Positions 17,607-27,746 of a stretch of DNA of 64,000 nucleotides are shown here, piece after piece (positions within the stretch are counted from its first letter, which is position 1; every line of letters starts with the position of its first letter). Under the pieces are notes generated by a model. That model made no database searches and was not told where the DNA came from. It saw nothing but the letters and a program-made list of their open reading frames with translations. The stretch is from Saprospiraceae bacterium. Its GTDB lineage: Bacteria; Bacteroidota; Bacteroidia; Chitinophagales; Saprospiraceae. The stretch lies in NCBI GenBank assembly GCA_041392805.1, contig JAWKLJ010000002.1, positions 2,061,001 to 2,125,000 on the forward strand. The letters run 5' to 3'. A program made the translations under genes and the position numbers.

Positions 17607-19286
17607 ATGACATTACCTCTTTTTAGACCCATTCGTTTAATAAGCTTTCTGGGCCTGCTTGTGCTCCCGTTTCAATCTATGGCCCAACCCGATTTTTTCA
17701 AAGCTGACCAATTTACCCGAGCGGATACCCTGCGTGGGATGCTAAGGCCCGAACGGACCTGCTACGATGTCACCTTTTACCACCTGAACGTTGATGTTTA
17801 TCCCGAAAAACAATACCTGGAGGGCACCGTCGACATCCATTTTACTACCCTTGCCGATTTTGATCGCCTGCAGATTGATCTATTTGCCAATATGAAAATA
17901 ACAAAAGTTGTTTATGAACAGCAAGCTTTAGCTTTTGAACGAAAGGACAATGCTGTTTTTATCAGTTTCCCTAAACAGTTAAAAGGTACCAAGGGCATCT
18001 TTAAGGTGGAATATAATGGCCAACCCTTAGCTGCCCAAAACCCACCCTGGGATGGTGGATTCGTTTGGCGAAAAGATAAGCAAGGCAAGGATTGGATAGG
18101 CGTCGCCTGTGAAGGAACAGGGGCAAGCCTTTGGTGGCCCAACAAAGATCACCTCTCCGATGAACCCGACAGCATGGCCATTTCTATTGGCGTGCCTAAT
18201 CATTTGATGGCTGTTTCCAACGGAAACCTGACCAGGGTAGAACAGTTTGGCAATAGAAACAAATACCATTGGCGGGTATCCTATCCTATCAACAATTATA
18301 ACATTAGCGTCAATATTGCCGATTATGCCAATTGGAAGGAGACCTACCAAGCAGCGGACGGTAGTGAATTAGAACTCGATTATTATGTCCTAAAAGACAA
18401 TGAAGCCAAAGCAAAAATCCACTTTGCACAAGTCCATGAGGTTCTACAGTGCTACGAGCAATATTTTGGAAAATACCCTTTCTGGAAGGATGGATATGCG
18501 CTGGTAGAAACGCCCTATCTTGGAATGGAACACCAAGGCGCGATCGCCTACGGAAACCAATACATGAAGGGATACTTAGGCAGTATGATTCCGCAGGGGA
18601 TGACCTGGGATTATATCATTGTCCATGAGACCGGCCATGAGTATTTTGGCAACAGCATTAGTTGTAACGATCATGCAGAAATGTGGATTCACGAGTCTTT
18701 TACTACCTATATGGAGGCCTTGTTTATTGAATGCAAATACAATTACCAGGAAGCTGTTTCTTATTTGCAATCCCAGCGTATTTTTATCATGAATGAGGAA
18801 CCAATCCTCGGGCCGATGGATGTCAACTGGAACGACTGGAAGGGAAGTGACCATTACTATAAAGGTGCCTGGATACTTCATACCTTGCGCAATGTGATTG
18901 ATAAAGATGAACTTTGGTTTGAGTTACTCAAAAGCTTGCACACCAAGTATGCCATTTCTAACCTCACCACCGCTGACGTTATCCGTCATTTTAGCACCGG
19001 CAGCGGCAAGGACCTTTTTTCTTTTTTTGAGCAATATCTTCGTTATGCTCAATTGCCCTGCCTGGAGTATGACCTTGAGGAAACCAAAAAAGGCATAACC
19101 CTGACTTACCGATGGGACGCTGATGTTGCTAACTTTGACATGCCCGTTAAGGTGGGCATTCCAGGTCATTACACCACCATCTACCCGAAAAACAAAGAAT
19201 GGCAGGAAATCAAATTACCGCAAATGGATGTTAAACATTTTAAAGTAGCTAAGGAATTGTTCTTGGTCCGCTCCCGGCCGAAGTAA
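17607..19286 (+). CDS. Secreted M1-family metallo-aminopeptidase
   Basis: 559 residues with a signal peptide (cleaved near 'SMAQP'). Zinc site HETGH at residues 340-344 with the third ligand Glu363, the exact M1 spacing (HExxH-x18-E). The upstream substrate loop reads GMEHQ (306-310) in place of the usual GAMEN, a variant known in Bacteroidota M1 enzymes. Members remove N-terminal amino acids from peptides; here probably in the periplasm or outside. It lacks the C-terminal HEAT-like domain of the largest M1 enzymes, as many bacterial members do. It starts 42 bases after the SDR stop. Confidence 0.92.
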   Translation: MTLPLFRPIRLISFLGLLVLPFQSMAQPDFFKADQFTRADTLRGMLRPERTCYDVTFYHLNVDVYPEKQYLEGTVDIHFTTLADFDRLQIDLFANMKITKVVYEQQALAFERKDNAVFISFPKQLKGTKGIFKVEYNGQPLAAQNPPWDGGFVWRKDKQGKDWIGVACEGTGASLWWPNKDHLSDEPDSMAISIGVPNHLMAVSNGNLTRVEQFGNRNKYHWRVSYPINNYNISVNIADYANWKETYQAADGSELELDYYVLKDNEAKAKIHFAQVHEVLQCYEQYFGKYPFWKDGYALVETPYLGMEHQGAIAYGNQYMKGYLGSMIPQGMTWDYIIVHETGHEYFGNSISCNDHAEMWIHESFTTYMEALFIECKYNYQEAVSYLQSQRIFIMNEEPILGPMDVNWNDWKGSDHYYKGAWILHTLRNVIDKDELWFELLKSLHTKYAISNLTTADVIRHFSTGSGKDLFSFFEQYLRYAQLPCLEYDLEETKKGITLTYRWDADVANFDMPVKVGIPGHYTTIYPKNKEWQEIKLPQMDVKHFKVAKELFLVRSRPK

Positions 19287-19802
19287 TTCGCAGCTGTCAA
19301 AGGCCGATTTTTTGGACGCGGAAGTGGAGGTTTGGCGTAGGTTTTTTTTGGACGCGGAGTTATTGGAGGTTTAGAGGCAATGGAGGTTTGGCTTGGGCCT
19401 AGCTTTGAACCATATAAGGAATATAAGATCATATAAGAGGTGCCGAGACTTTATTGGAGGGTTGGGGCAAGCCCCAGCCATTGCCATTGAAATTGCCATT
19501 GTCATTGAAATTGAAATTGTCATTGAAATCCCCCCTACCCAGTTCGCCCAATCCCATCGGGATTGACCCTCGGTAGAAAAGGTGTAAAAAGCCCGTAGCG
19601 GCGATGTTTTTTTGGACGCGGAGTTATTGGAGGTTTAGAGGCAATTGAGGTTTGGCGTAGTTTTTTTTGAGACGGAAGGTAGTGGAGGTTTGGGGCAAGC
19701 CCCAGCGACACAGGAGGCATTGCCATTGCCATTGAAATTGTCATTGCCATTGCTATTGCCATTGAAATTGAAATTGTCATTGACATTGCCATTCAACCCG
19801 AG
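19287..19802. repeat. 516-base repeat-rich spacer (ATTNNN hexamer arrays and a dispersed 'ggacgcgg' unit)
   Basis: No gene here. Two hexamer arrays of the type (ATTGCC/ATTGAA/ATTGTC)n are at about 19486-19535 and 19716-19790. On the minus strand they would read as alternating Asn with Gly, Asp or Phe. Around them a longer unit recurs: 'ttttttggacgcgg', 'gttattggaggtttagaggc' and 'ggaggtttggcgtag' at about 19311-19395 and again at 19608-19690, and 'ttggggcaagccccag' at about 19464 and 19690. A related unit is at 46850-46890. Open frames across it are repeat artefacts. Confidence 0.75.
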
Positions 19803-20750
19803 TTAAGCCCCAATCTCCCGCAGCGAGACGCCACAACGTGTGCTGATCCGCTCTCCAGGATGAAGCGTTACCAAACCACTTTCATTATTAAAGGCATCGA
19901 TGTTGCAAGTCATAGGTTCAAGGGCAATAGACTGGCGATGTGGCGGGGTGAAGACCTGGAGATAGTTGAACTTCCGCTCGCCGGTCTCCTGCCAATAGTG
20001 GAGCTCTTTTTTGCCATTGCTGAGGCTTACGGAAGCTTTGTTTTCAGGATTAATTAAGGCAAAACAATTGTCGAGTACTTCTACCTGGATAGGGCGTTTT
20101 TGCTCGAAGCGATCATAGGCATACCGTTTTCCAGTTGGGATCATCTGCGGATCAATTCCGATCATTTCACAAGGCGGTAATTGGAGGTTCAGGTTATTTA
20201 CCCCTTCTTCATCTAATTTAAAATAGGGGTGCCATCCAATGCCGACTGGGATGGGTCGCGTGTGTAGGTTTTGGAAGGTGAGTTGAATGACGAAGCTGTG
20301 GTGGATACTTATTTCATAGCTGACATTAATGCTATAGCGAAAAGGATAGGCTGGATCATCACCTTGGTTTTTGAAGCTGCATTCGACAAGTGCTTTGTCT
20401 TTTTCAATTGACAATTGCGTATATCGAAAAGGTTTTTCCATGCCATGTCCGTGGAGGGCATTTCCAGTTTGTTCATCATTGATCGGAAATTGATAAATAT
20501 GGTCTTCCCAATGATAAGTGCCATGTTTGAGGCGATTGGGAAAGGGGAATAGTAATCGATTTTTACACCAATTATTGAAATCCAATTCCATAGGAGTTTG
20601 GTATCCATCAATCACGGCGGTTCCATTGAGTTTTAAATCCAATAAACAGGCGCCATGCTCAGGCACTAAACGCATGGCATTTCCACTTTCTTCATCTTTT
20701 ACGGTAACTTGCTGAAACTTCCCAAAAGCTTCTTTTACTGCTTTGAACAT
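19803..20750 (-). CDS. Aldose 1-epimerase family protein
   Basis: 315 residues, galactose-mutarotase-like beta-sandwich. The family catalytic His segment reads 'GIGWHPYFKL', and an earlier 'NALHGHGMEKPF' carries the other conserved His. No signal peptide, so cytoplasmic. Four bases follow the trehalase stop, so it is the second gene of a two-gene operon. Known role: interconverting alpha and beta anomers of aldoses. Inference: it acts on glucose released by the trehalase or on a related sugar. The start ATG (minus strand at 20750) is the only good one. Confidence 0.87.
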   Translation of the reverse strand: MFKAVKEAFGKFQQVTVKDEESGNAMRLVPEHGACLLDLKLNGTAVIDGYQTPMELDFNNWCKNRLLFPFPNRLKHGTYHWEDHIYQFPINDEQTGNALHGHGMEKPFRYTQLSIEKDKALVECSFKNQGDDPAYPFRYSINVSYEISIHHSFVIQLTFQNLHTRPIPVGIGWHPYFKLDEEGVNNLNLQLPPCEMIGIDPQMIPTGKRYAYDRFEQKRPIQVEVLDNCFALINPENKASVSLSNGKKELHYWQETGERKFNYLQVFTPPHRQSIALEPMTCNIDAFNNESGLVTLHPGERISTRCGVSLREIGA

Positions 20751-20753
20751 AAC

Positions 20754-22349
20754 TTATTTTTTGTCCTTTAGTAGGGTCAATAAAACGCCATTACTCCAGC
20801 CAAAGCCATCTTGCAATGGATATTCTCCACCGCCAGCATTCAGACTCATATCCATGACGTTATATTTTTCAACCATCTTTCCTGTGTTTTGATAGACACG
20901 GGTATTCAAGGCTATCCAGCGATCACTAATTTTTGTTGCTAATTCCTCGATGCTATAATTTCGCAGTCCCTTAATAGTGATCCATTGAAGCGGAGCCCAG
21001 CCATTGGGCGCATCCCATTGCTCTCCCGTTTCGTTTAGGGTAGACACGACGCCACCGGCTTGCAACAATTGATCTTCTATGACCGAAGCGATGGCTTTGG
21101 CTTGCTCCGGGCGCACCATATTGAAAAACAAGGGATAGGCAGCAGCTAAAGAGACAATTCCCGTTTGTTGATCTATCTGGAAGTTATAGTCGAAGAAAAA
21201 ACCGAGCTCTTCGTTCCAACAATACCGCATCAGGGCATCTCGTCGGGTTCCTGCTCGCTGATCGTAGAGGTTGGCGTTGTCCTCATCCCCACGCAGCTCA
21301 TAGGCCCTGGCAATGGTCAATTCCAAATTGTACAACAAGGCATTTAGGTCAACAGGAATTATAGCGGTCGTTTGCACCGTTGCAATAGATATCCCATCTG
21401 CAAACCAACGAGAACTGTAATCCCAACCAGAAGTGGCACCTGCCCTTAAATCCCGGTAAATTTCAGCTTTGGGTCGACCACTGATTTCGGCCGTTTTGAC
21501 GTCCTCCCGGTAGCTCTCCGGGCGAGGCGAATTCCCGCTATCCCAATAGCGATTGAGGATAGCACCATCTTTAAGCCTCACGACATGGGCTTGTGTAGGC
21601 GCATTAGCACTGACCTTGTCAGCATCTTGCATCCAAAAGGCGTACTCTTTCACCAACTGCGGCAGGTATTTGGCGATGACTTCTTTCCCTTTTACATCCG
21701 CCAGTAATTGAACCATAGCAGCAAAAAAAGGAGGTTGAGAACGGGTAACGTAATAGGTCCGATTGCCATTGGGGATAAACCCTATGGTGTCAATGAGGTA
21801 GGCGAAATTGTCCACCATGTTTTCGATCATCTCTACCTTTCCGGCGGCTTGAAGCCCTAACATGGTAAAATAACTATCCCAATAATAAACCTCTCTAAAC
21901 CGTCCGCCAGGAACAATATAAGGTTTTGGAAGCGGAATTAAAGACCCCGCGCCATTGGCTTCCGGTTCGCGCGTAAGCACATCCCAAAGCAAGTTGATAT
22001 GTTCACTTACTGCCCGACTGGTATCGCTACTAAATCCAGAATCATATTGTTTAGGTAATTCAAAATGTGCCAAAACAAATGCCTTCAAATCAAAATTTGC
22101 TTCCTGCTTTTGGGCATTGTATGCCGCCAGAATATCATCGGCAGGTTGTTTGGGTGTGCAGTCCACAAAGGTTTTACCATCTGGGAATAACTGTGCCAAT
22201 TGCACTGCTACGAATAATTCCCCAAAGCGCTGATCTGGGGATAATTCTTTTTTGGGGAAGGAAGGTGGGTTCATGGGTTCCGTACCTGGCTGTTGACAGG
22301 CAGACATTAAAATAAAAAGAAGGCCAAAGTATATTGCTTGATGTTTCAT
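20754..22349 (-). CDS. Trehalase (GH37), lipoprotein
   Basis: 531 residues. Lipoprotein signal with Cys18 (LLFILMSAC). Both trehalase signatures are present: PGGRFREVYYWDSYFTMLGL early, and QWDAPNGWAPLQW near residue 460. Known reaction: trehalose plus water gives two glucose. The lipobox places it in the periplasm or on the outer membrane, so it is a scavenging enzyme rather than a cytoplasmic TreF. It heads the operon with the epimerase. The length matches bacterial GH37 enzymes. Confidence 0.93.
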   Translation of the reverse strand: MKHQAIYFGLLFILMSACQQPGTEPMNPPSFPKKELSPDQRFGELFVAVQLAQLFPDGKTFVDCTPKQPADDILAAYNAQKQEANFDLKAFVLAHFELPKQYDSGFSSDTSRAVSEHINLLWDVLTREPEANGAGSLIPLPKPYIVPGGRFREVYYWDSYFTMLGLQAAGKVEMIENMVDNFAYLIDTIGFIPNGNRTYYVTRSQPPFFAAMVQLLADVKGKEVIAKYLPQLVKEYAFWMQDADKVSANAPTQAHVVRLKDGAILNRYWDSGNSPRPESYREDVKTAEISGRPKAEIYRDLRAGATSGWDYSSRWFADGISIATVQTTAIIPVDLNALLYNLELTIARAYELRGDEDNANLYDQRAGTRRDALMRYCWNEELGFFFDYNFQIDQQTGIVSLAAAYPLFFNMVRPEQAKAIASVIEDQLLQAGGVVSTLNETGEQWDAPNGWAPLQWITIKGLRNYSIEELATKISDRWIALNTRVYQNTGKMVEKYNVMDMSLNAGGGEYPLQDGFGWSNGVLLTLLKDKK

Positions 22350-22506
22350 TCGCTCAATCGTTAATTCGCTTGCAAGATAGAATTTAGCCGGTATAAAGTT
22401 TAGGCCAGGGCATAATTTAGATATGAGAAAATAAGTAATATTTGATGATAAACTTTTATTTTGGGCTTGGAAAGTATGTCAAACTGTTATTTTAAAAACG
22501 TGTATC

Positions 22507-25500
22507 ATGAAAATTGGAATTGCCTTTTTGTTTTTTTCTATCCTAATCGTCGGTGTTCAGGCACAGCTAGTTATAAACCCATTGCCAAATACTATAGATC
22601 GGCGAGCATTCATACAGAACCATTTTGCTGATAGCAATATGGTGATTTTATCGGCCAGCATTTGGGCCTCTCCCATTGGAGTTGGAAGTTTTGAAGGCGC
22701 CGCCGATGTTATTGGTATAGAAGAAGGTATATTGATTTGTACAGGGAATACGGGTGATGTAATTGGACCACCCTCTCAAAATATTAGTACTGATTTAGAT
22801 TTTTCTGATTTTATAAGCCTGATCCAAGAATATAATAATTTCCAAGGAGATGAAGATCTTCAAATAATGGAAGTGGACTTTATTTCCTTAGGAGATTCTA
22901 TAGCCTTCAACTTTGTATTTGCTTCAGAACATTATGATGGTTTAGAATGTGGAGCTGACTACGATTGGTTAGAGGCACGACTTGTTAAACTAGAAACAGC
23001 TACAGGCATTGCCCCAGTTAATATGTTGACAGTACCTGGGAAAGATCATATTGGTATTAATGCTAATACTATAAACAACGGATTGGATGAACTACAAAAC
23101 GACGATTCTGCTTTTTGTGTCGAATTAGATGTTGATTGGCGCGCTAATTCGCAGTTTTTTGCCGGAAACCACCCTTCCTTAGCCTTTAATGGCTTTACCA
23201 AAGTTTTATCTTCAAAAAAAACAGCTGTTATCCCAAATGAGAGGTATCGATTATATATAACCATTGCAGAAGGTGTAAATGGACTTAATGATTCTGGCCT
23301 TTTTTTGGAAAAAGGTAGTTTTTCCTCCAATAGTGAGCAGCTCGCTCAATATGAGGTCATCTCTTTTAATACTACCCTTTGTGATACACTCACTATTGGG
23401 GAATTGGTCATAACCGAGGAAGGATCCTATTTTGGGAAAATTTCAGCCATTGGATCGGTAATAGACACCTTTGCTTATTTTGGCGTTTATCGCGAAAAAG
23501 AAGAAGTGCTATTGAATCATACTATTTGTCCAGGTGATACCCTTTATTTACCCGACACGATCTTGTTTACCCCTACAGTTTACCTAGAGTATGGAAAAAC
23601 GACCTTGGGTTGTGATAGTATCACTACTCATAAAATTGTCTGGGATACGGAATTTATATATACTTTCTACAATACCTATCAGAAGTGTTTTGGAGATACG
23701 ATTATTATAGCTGATACCTTTTTTGTGGAGTCTACCCTGTTTATAGAAGAGGTGGGAACAGATGGTTTGTGTGACAGTATTTTTTATCATGATATTTTAT
23801 TTTCTTCCGACATCATATTGCACGAAAACCTGAGGGCCTGTGTCGGGGATACGATTCATCTCTTTGATTCCCTATTTGTAACGGATGGCATAATACTGGA
23901 CACTATTCAAGGATTAGAAGGATGTGATACCATTATTCATTATGAGATCGAATTTGAGCAATTTACGTTTGAAGTCACTAATGACTATTCGAATTCATAT
24001 TGTCAAGGGGATACCATTGATTTAAAATTCGGACGAGACTTTACAGCCATTAATAAGGCTGATGCTCACTCCTCTGTAGACCAGGGTCCAATGCCTCTCT
24101 TTGATGGAACGCTTATTGCATTAGAATCCAGCATCTTCATTGATGCTTTTGAGACAGGTGCAAGAGTGACTGATGTCGGTGGAATAGTCGAAGTATGTCT
24201 AACAATAGAGCATAGTTGGATGCTTGACCTTGGAATCTTTCTCCAATCTCCTAGTGGGCAAAGACTTATCTTACATGAGCAATATTATGAAATTAGGGAG
24301 GTGAAGTTAGGGGAACCTGTTGATGGTGATGATGATTTTCCTACGCCAGGAATTGGTTATACCTATTGTTGGTCGTTTAATGGGACTAATAATTGGAGAG
24401 AATACATAACTATGTTTTCTCCAGATGTATTGCCTTCTGGTCTCTATAAACCCTTTGAGCCTTTTGATAAAATGAACATTGCCTTGGCAAATGGAGAATG
24501 GAAACTACTCATATACGATACTTGGGAAGTCGACAATGGCTTTTTATTTGACTGGTCTATCTCCTTTGGGAATAGTCCATCTTCGACTATTCAGGAACAA
24601 GGATGGTTAAATCAAGAAGGTCTAATCTTTAAAGACAGCCTTTCCTTACAAGCCGTTTTAGCGCCAGGTAGCTATGATTTTACTTATTTTGTCAATAATG
24701 AAAGGGGTTGTTATGGAGATACCACTTTTACCATTGATGTATTTGATTTACCTAATGCTCCAACGGTGTTGGACACTGTAGTTTGTGGGCCTATCGTTAT
24801 TTTCGACCATCTAATTGAATCTTCTGGTAAATATTCATTAGAGGTAGGTTTACCCTATTTCTGCGAAGTGGGTATTATTGAGGTAACGGTAGAAATAGTC
24901 GAAACGCCAATTATTGTGGCAGGCTTTTTCGGTTCCAATGATACTTACCATTTTGTTGTGAATAATTTTAGCAATAGTGACTTTTATCTCGATTTTGGTG
25001 ACGGTGATACTTCCCACATGTACAACGTTACACATGTTTATGACGCCCCCGGAGAATACCTCTTTTGTTATGTGGCTCAAAATAGTTGTGATAGTACGAA
25101 GACTTGCGAGCGGATAAATGTTCCTAATTGGTACACCATCAATGGAAAAATAGAGACATCTCCTCTTGCTAATGTTTCTTCTGGCATTTCAGCTGTTACT
25201 ATAGCTGTCACATCAGGCCAAATCGATAATCGAAAGGAAACGAATGAATCAGGGATTTATCAATTTGATAAGCAATGGGAATCGGTCGATTATTCGATTA
25301 TTCCATCCAAAGAAGATCATTATTTAAATGGACTTGACATTGGAGATTTGATTCTTTTGGCACGTTTCCTCAATGGGGTAAAGGAATTAGATGCTCCATA
25401 TCAGCTTTTAGCAGCTGACCTAGATTGTAACCAAGCCATTGACCACAATGATCAACAAGTTCTACAGACCCTACTTTTGCAACCGGGAAGAACTTTTCCT

Positions 25501-26382
25501 GAAAACTGCAGCAACTGGATCTTCTGGCCGCAATCCTACACCTTCCCAACGCCAGCTGCCCCATTCGATCATCCGACCTCCATTCGCATAGATAGCTTGG
25601 TGGCAGATGCTCCAAACAATGACTTCTATGGCCTCAAAAGGGGAGATCTTGGCGGCAATGCTTCGGCGGCCAGAGATATCAGCTCACCAGATACACTTTT
25701 TTTCTTATTGGAAAATGGCAGTGCTGCCGCAGGAGATACCATACAATTCGATTTTCGGGTACGCAATTTTGAAGCGCTGGTTGGCTTTCAATTGGAATTG
25801 AATTTTGATACGACGGCCTTGCAATGGGAGGGAATTGAGCTAGGTGAGGTACCCGGGATGAGCCTCGAAAACTTTGGTCTTTCTGCCATCGAAGAAGGCC
25901 AACTCCGCATTATCTGGCTGGATATCCTGGGGAATGCACATAGCCTGGCCGACGCGACACTGGCTTTCCGCCTCCGCCTGGTCGCCAAACAAGCCATCAC
26001 TGACCGGATGACCGTCCTGGCCATCAACGACCGGGACCTCGCTGCCAAAGCTTTTGATGCAGACCTCCTGGAAGCGCCTGTTGTCCTAAAAGTCGACCCC
26101 CTCTCAAGACTAAACCCCATCCAAATACAACCTTTCATCCTTTTTCAAAACCGTCCTAATCCCTTTAATGCCGAGACGATTATTCCTTTTGAATTGCCTC
26201 AATCGGAACAGGTTACCTTGCTCATTTACAACCAACTGGGGCAGGAGGTCTGGCGAAAAACAAGCCGGTACCCTGCCGGACGCAGCGAAGAAAAGGTGCA
26301 ATTAGATGCACAGGGAGTTTATTATTATGCCTTAGTAACCCCTTGGGGTAAGGCAACTAAAAAAATGGTGATGGTGAATTAA
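22507..26382 (+). CDS. Multidomain secreted protein: choice-of-anchor-L, P-domain, PKD, dockerin-like, cohesin-like, T9SS type A
   Basis: 1291 residues with a signal peptide (ending VQAQ). Order: choice-of-anchor-L (about 40-280; 'SIAFNFVFASEHYDG'), Cys-poor repeats with 'C.GDTI.L.D' (about 335-500), a proprotein-convertase P-like beta-sandwich (about 520-690; 'VCLTIEHSWMLDLGIFLQSP', 'GEWKLLIYDTW'), a PKD (about 815-865; 'LDFGDGDTSHMYNVTHVY'), a dockerin/EF-hand-like segment (about 935-985; 'NGLDIGDLILLARFLNG', 'DLDCNQAIDHNDQQ'), a cohesin-like domain (about 1075-1180), and a type A sorting domain (about 1208-1291; 'FQNRPNPFNAET'). Function unknown; surface scaffold or adhesin by inference. 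Confidence 0.85.
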   Translation: MKIGIAFLFFSILIVGVQAQLVINPLPNTIDRRAFIQNHFADSNMVILSASIWASPIGVGSFEGAADVIGIEEGILICTGNTGDVIGPPSQNISTDLDFSDFISLIQEYNNFQGDEDLQIMEVDFISLGDSIAFNFVFASEHYDGLECGADYDWLEARLVKLETATGIAPVNMLTVPGKDHIGINANTINNGLDELQNDDSAFCVELDVDWRANSQFFAGNHPSLAFNGFTKVLSSKKTAVIPNERYRLYITIAEGVNGLNDSGLFLEKGSFSSNSEQLAQYEVISFNTTLCDTLTIGELVITEEGSYFGKISAIGSVIDTFAYFGVYREKEEVLLNHTICPGDTLYLPDTILFTPTVYLEYGKTTLGCDSITTHKIVWDTEFIYTFYNTYQKCFGDTIIIADTFFVESTLFIEEVGTDGLCDSIFYHDILFSSDIILHENLRACVGDTIHLFDSLFVTDGIILDTIQGLEGCDTIIHYEIEFEQFTFEVTNDYSNSYCQGDTIDLKFGRDFTAINKADAHSSVDQGPMPLFDGTLIALESSIFIDAFETGARVTDVGGIVEVCLTIEHSWMLDLGIFLQSPSGQRLILHEQYYEIREVKLGEPVDGDDDFPTPGIGYTYCWSFNGTNNWREYITMFSPDVLPSGLYKPFEPFDKMNIALANGEWKLLIYDTWEVDNGFLFDWSISFGNSPSSTIQEQGWLNQEGLIFKDSLSLQAVLAPGSYDFTYFVNNERGCYGDTTFTIDVFDLPNAPTVLDTVVCGPIVIFDHLIESSGKYSLEVGLPYFCEVGIIEVTVEIVETPIIVAGFFGSNDTYHFVVNNFSNSDFYLDFGDGDTSHMYNVTHVYDAPGEYLFCYVAQNSCDSTKTCERINVPNWYTINGKIETSPLANVSSGISAVTIAVTSGQIDNRKETNESGIYQFDKQWESVDYSIIPSKEDHYLNGLDIGDLILLARFLNGVKELDAPYQLLAADLDCNQAIDHNDQQVLQTLLLQPGRTFPENCSNWIFWPQSYTFPTPAAPFDHPTSIRIDSLVADAPNNDFYGLKRGDLGGNASAARDISSPDTLFFLLENGSAAAGDTIQFDFRVRNFEALVGFQLELNFDTTALQWEGIELGEVPGMSLENFGLSAIEEGQLRIIWLDILGNAHSLADATLAFRLRLVAKQAITDRMTVLAINDRDLAAKAFDADLLEAPVVLKVDPLSRLNPIQIQPFILFQNRPNPFNAETIIPFELPQSEQVTLLIYNQLGQEVWRKTSRYPAGRSEEKVQLDAQGVYYYALVTPWGKATKKMVMVN

Positions 26383-26398
26383 CCTCAATAGGAAGGTC

Positions 26399-26438
26399 GG
26401 TAGTCCATTGTCGATAGCAGCTTTGGACATGGACTACC
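26399..26438. terminator. Hairpin after the multidomain gene
   Basis: GGTAGTCCAT (26399-26408) pairs perfectly with ATGGACTACC (26429-26438), with a 20-base loop. It sits 17 bases behind the stop but has no T-run, so it may be a 3' stabiliser or a factor-assisted stop rather than a classical terminator. Confidence 0.45.
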
Positions 26439-26494
26439 AACTTTCGACTTTCACCCCTCCAATACCCTCGCCATTCATCATTTCCCACCATAAA

Positions 26495-26526
26495 TTGGTA
26501 TTTCCTATTTAGGCTGCCTACCTTTG
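26495..26526 (+). promoter_or_regulatory. Bacteroidota promoter of the thiolase gene
   Basis: TTG at 26495-26497 and a perfect TAnnTTTG (TACCTTTG) at 26519-26526, spaced 21 bases, fit the Bacteroidota sigma consensus. The thiolase ATG lies 42 bases downstream. Confidence 0.72.
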
Positions 26527-26567
26527 TAGCGATATAATATAAAAGCATAGACTAAAAATATATAGAT

Positions 26568-27746
26568 ATGAAAGAAGTATTCATCGTATCAGCCGTTCGT
26601 ACCCCTATGGGGAGTTTTGGTGGCATGTTTGCCGAATTGAGTGCCCCGCAATTGGGTAGCGCTGCGATCAAAGGGGCCCTGGAGAAAGCAGGCGTCTCGA
26701 CAGCGGAGGTGCAAGAGGTTTTTATGGGGAATGTCTGCTCGGCTAACCTGGGACAAGCACCTGCACGACAGGCCTCGCTAGGCGCAGGGATTGGTATAAA
26801 TGTGCCCTGTACTACCGTCAACAAGGTGTGTTCTTCAGGGATGAAGGCGGTGATGTTTGGCGCGCAGAGCATTATGCTGGGATTGACCGACTTGGTGGTG
26901 GCGGGTGGCATGGAAAGCATGTCCAATATTCCATATTATGTTCCCAAAGCACGATTTGGCTATAAATTTGGCGATGGCGTATTGGTGGATGGGTTGGCAC
27001 AGGATGGCCTGAAAGATGCCTACGACCGCAACGCCATGGGAGTATGTGCCGACCATACAGCTGCCAAGTTTGGCATCTCCCGCGAAGAACAAGATCGCTA
27101 TGCCATTCGGTCCTATAAACTGGCGGCGCAGTCGACCGAAAGCGGCGCTTTCAAGGACGAAATAGCACCGGTAAGTGTTTCACAGCGAAAAGGCGAGCCC
27201 CTAATTATCACCGAAGACGAAGAATATAACAAAGTAAATTTCGATAAAATCCCTAGTCTGCGCCCCGTATTCACCAAGGACGGGACCGTAACGGCCGCCA
27301 ACGCCTCCACGATCAACGATGGCGCCTCCGCCTTGATTCTCGCCAGTGCCGAGAAAGTCAAGGAATTGGGCCTGACCCCCATTGCCAAAATCCGCGCTTT
27401 TGCCGACGCGGCCCACGAACCCCAATGGTTCACTACTGCCCCCACCAAAGCCGCTCCACTGGCTTTGCAACGCGCAGGCATGACCCTGGGAGACATCGAT
27501 TACTGGGAAGTTAATGAGGCTTTTGCCGTAGTTCCGCTGGCCTTTAACCAGGCCTTGGGCGTGGATGAAGGCAAAGTCAACGTGCTAGGTGGTGGCGTAG
27601 CTATCGGCCATCCGCTAGGTTCTTCAGGTTCTCGGATCATTGCCACCCTTGCCAATGTCCTTCAGCAACGCAATGCCAACATTGGCCTGGCAACCCTTTG
27701 TAATGGCGGTGGCGGCGCCTCGGCAATTATCATTGAACGGGTATAA
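26568..27746 (+). CDS. Acetyl-CoA C-acetyltransferase (thiolase)
   Basis: 392 residues, the standard thiolase length. Active-site Cys88 (NKVCSSGMKAV), His348 (GGGVAIGHPLGSSGSR) and Cys378 (LCNGGGG) are all present. Known reaction: reversible condensation of two acetyl-CoA to acetoacetyl-CoA, or thiolysis of 3-ketoacyl-CoA. Which direction is used cannot be told; it has its own promoter and no beta-oxidation partner next to it. The 3' half is richer in G+C than most of the window. Confidence 0.95.
   Translation: MKEVFIVSAVRTPMGSFGGMFAELSAPQLGSAAIKGALEKAGVSTAEVQEVFMGNVCSANLGQAPARQASLGAGIGINVPCTTVNKVCSSGMKAVMFGAQSIMLGLTDLVVAGGMESMSNIPYYVPKARFGYKFGDGVLVDGLAQDGLKDAYDRNAMGVCADHTAAKFGISREEQDRYAIRSYKLAAQSTESGAFKDEIAPVSVSQRKGEPLIITEDEEYNKVNFDKIPSLRPVFTKDGTVTAANASTINDGASALILASAEKVKELGLTPIAKIRAFADAAHEPQWFTTAPTKAAPLALQRAGMTLGDIDYWEVNEAFAVVPLAFNQALGVDEGKVNVLGGGVAIGHPLGSSGSRIIATLANVLQQRNANIGLATLCNGGGGASAIIIERV

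Noticed and set aside
19287..19802. CRISPR-like look of the repeat spacer
   Set aside because: Units differ in length, spacers are not of constant size, the core is a hexamer microsatellite, and there are no cas genes.
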